Shown one piece after another: positions 6,133 through 6,981 of a stretch of 6,981 bases of DNA; the stretch's first letter is position 1, and each line of letters opens with the position of its first letter. The notes below the pieces were generated by a model, which worked only from the letters and a program-made list of their open reading frames with translations, had not been told where the DNA came from and ran no database searches. This stretch comes from Frondihabitans sp. (GTDB lineage: Bacteria > Actinomycetota > Actinomycetes > Actinomycetales > Microbacteriaceae): positions 1-6,981 of the forward strand of contig JAODMX010000477.1 of the NCBI GenBank assembly GCA_025464735.1, given 5' to 3'. The position numbers and the translations under genes are program-made.

Positions 6133-6981
6133 CTACGAAGCGGAGTCGTCCGGCGCCGAGAGCGCTTGGTGAGCCTCGACAAAGGCTTGGACGATCGTGG
6201 CTGCGGTCGCCGCGATCTGCCACTCTCGCGCGCCTGCCTGGCGGAGCGCGTCGCCGATGTGGTCAACGTCGATGACGTCCGGGACGTCCCAGGCCACACG
6301 ACGGAGGTGATCGGGAGTCAGGAGGTTCTCCACCGGGATCGACATGGCCTCCGACATGTGCAGGAGGCGGGGGCGCGCAGCTTTGTACCGGGCGTCGGCC
6401 TCCGGAGCGCGGTCGATCCAGGAACGTGGCGGTGGCAGAGTGTCGGTGCTCGGGCCCCGCAGGGACGGCAGATCGGTCGACGCGCGTCCGCGTTCGAGGG
6501 CGGCCCACCAGCGGGCGAGTTCGGTCCGCGACGCGCGACCGACGAACTCCTTCATGGCGCCGAGGTCACGCTTGGATGTCGGCGCGTTCTTCACGGCGGC
6601 AATGATCGACGAGTCGGGAAGCAGGCGTCCTGGCGAGGTGTCGACCTCACGGGCGTATTCGTCTCTGGCCTCCCAGAGTTCGCGAACGAGGCCGAGAGCC
6701 CGCTGCCCGCGGAGGGTGGACAGGCCGGAGGTCCGCCGCCATGGATCCTGGCGCGCCGGCTTGGCGTCGCGGTGCAGGGTCGCCTCGAACTCCTCTTCGG
6801 CGATTTCGACTTTCTCCTGCTCTGCGAGCACTTCGTACATGGCGTCGCGGAGGTCGACGAGGAGCTCGACATCGAGGGCGGCGTACACCAGCCAGCTCTG
6901 GGGGAGCGGGCGCGTCGACCAATCGGCCGCGGAGTGTTCCTTGGCCAGGTGGATGCCGAGCAGTTCTTCGACGACGGCTCC
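6133..6981 (-). CDS. rnd: Ribonuclease D (DEDDy 3'-5' exonuclease with HRDC domain), C-terminal part
   Basis: The frame runs in from beyond the right edge and ends with TAG at 6135-6133, giving 282 residues without the N-terminus. RNase D is a 3'-5' exoribonuclease that trims tRNA and other stable RNA ends. The fragment begins GAVVEELLGIHLAKEHSAAD and continues through WSTRPLP to VYAALDVELL, the end of the DEDD nuclease fold; YAALD (fragment residues 33-37) is exonuclease motif III with its Tyr and metal-binding Asp, marking the DEDDy group. An HRDC helical domain follows at about 91-161 (STLRGQRALGLVRELWEARDEYAREVD onward), and a helical, second-HRDC-like C-terminal region at about 195-270. 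Motifs I and II lie outside the window. A GTG at 6888 is an internal Val codon, not the start. The gene is followed by 92 bases and then the thiolase on the same strand, so read-through into fadAB is possible. Confidence 0.92.
   Translation of the reverse strand, partial: GAVVEELLGIHLAKEHSAADWSTRPLPQSWLVYAALDVELLVDLRDAMYEVLAEQEKVEIAEEEFEATLHRDAKPARQDPWRRTSGLSTLRGQRALGLVRELWEARDEYAREVDTSPGRLLPDSSIIAAVKNAPTSKRDLGAMKEFVGRASRTELARWWAALERGRASTDLPSLRGPSTDTLPPPRSWIDRAPEADARYKAARPRLLHMSEAMSIPVENLLTPDHLRRVAWDVPDVIDVDHIGDALRQAGAREWQIAATAATIVQAFVEAHQALSAPDDSAS

Noticed and set aside
6886..6888. GTG as a possible start of the RNase D gene
   Set aside because: The frame stays open to the window edge, and the 31 upstream residues (GAVVEELLGIHLAKEHSAAD onward) are recognisable RNase D sequence, so this GTG is an internal Val codon within motif III.
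1..6981. Mobile element, CRISPR array, toxin-antitoxin pair or defence genes
   Set aside because: I looked for transposase, integrase, repeat-spacer, tRNA and attachment-site features on both strands and found none; every long supported frame is a core metabolic or RNA-processing gene apart from the one hypothetical protein.

Overview
The window reads as ordinary core chromosome of a high-GC actinobacterium, most likely in or near the Microbacteriaceae (Microbacterium-like). The reasons are strong GC bias in third codon positions, GTG starts, TANNNT-type -10 elements, and the actinobacterial flavour of the DXS, FadB and RNase D proteins. This taxon call is an inference from remembered protein families, not from a search. 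I see no tRNA, rRNA, CRISPR array, insertion sequence, phage gene or sign of recent transfer.

Layout. Positions 1-111 hold the last 36 codons of an aconitase gene on the plus strand, followed by a strong hairpin. Positions 231-2165 hold dxs, complete on the plus strand, for the first enzyme of the MEP isoprenoid pathway. It converges on a short minus-strand gene (2202-2552) for a 116-residue protein of unknown function, which appears to be transcribed without a leader from its own promoter. Next, on the minus strand, is a two-gene beta-oxidation operon: a thiolase (fadA type, 4826-6040) followed by a multifunctional enoyl-CoA hydratase/3-hydroxyacyl-CoA dehydrogenase (fadB type, 2706-4829), joined by an ATGA stop-start overlap. 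At the right edge (6133-6981, running off the window) is the C-terminal part of a minus-strand RNase D gene with an HRDC domain.

How the genes work together. FadA and FadB together carry out the hydration, oxidation and thiolysis steps of fatty-acid beta-oxidation, and the overlap suggests they are made in matched amounts. Their product, acetyl-CoA, enters the TCA cycle, in which aconitase acts. DXS condenses pyruvate and glyceraldehyde 3-phosphate into 1-deoxy-D-xylulose 5-phosphate. RNase D is an RNA-processing exonuclease with no evident metabolic link, although an HRDC-domain RNase D-like gene also lies next to dxs in Mycobacterium (Rv2681/Rv2682c), so that neighbourhood looks old.

No gap without a gene exceeds about 155 bases. 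I found no previously undescribed system. What is worth a second look is small scale: an apparently leaderless orphan gene, a palindrome over the putative fadAB -10, a hairpin that can fold well on only one strand between convergent genes, and a Gly-to-Ala change in the FadB nucleotide-binding loop.
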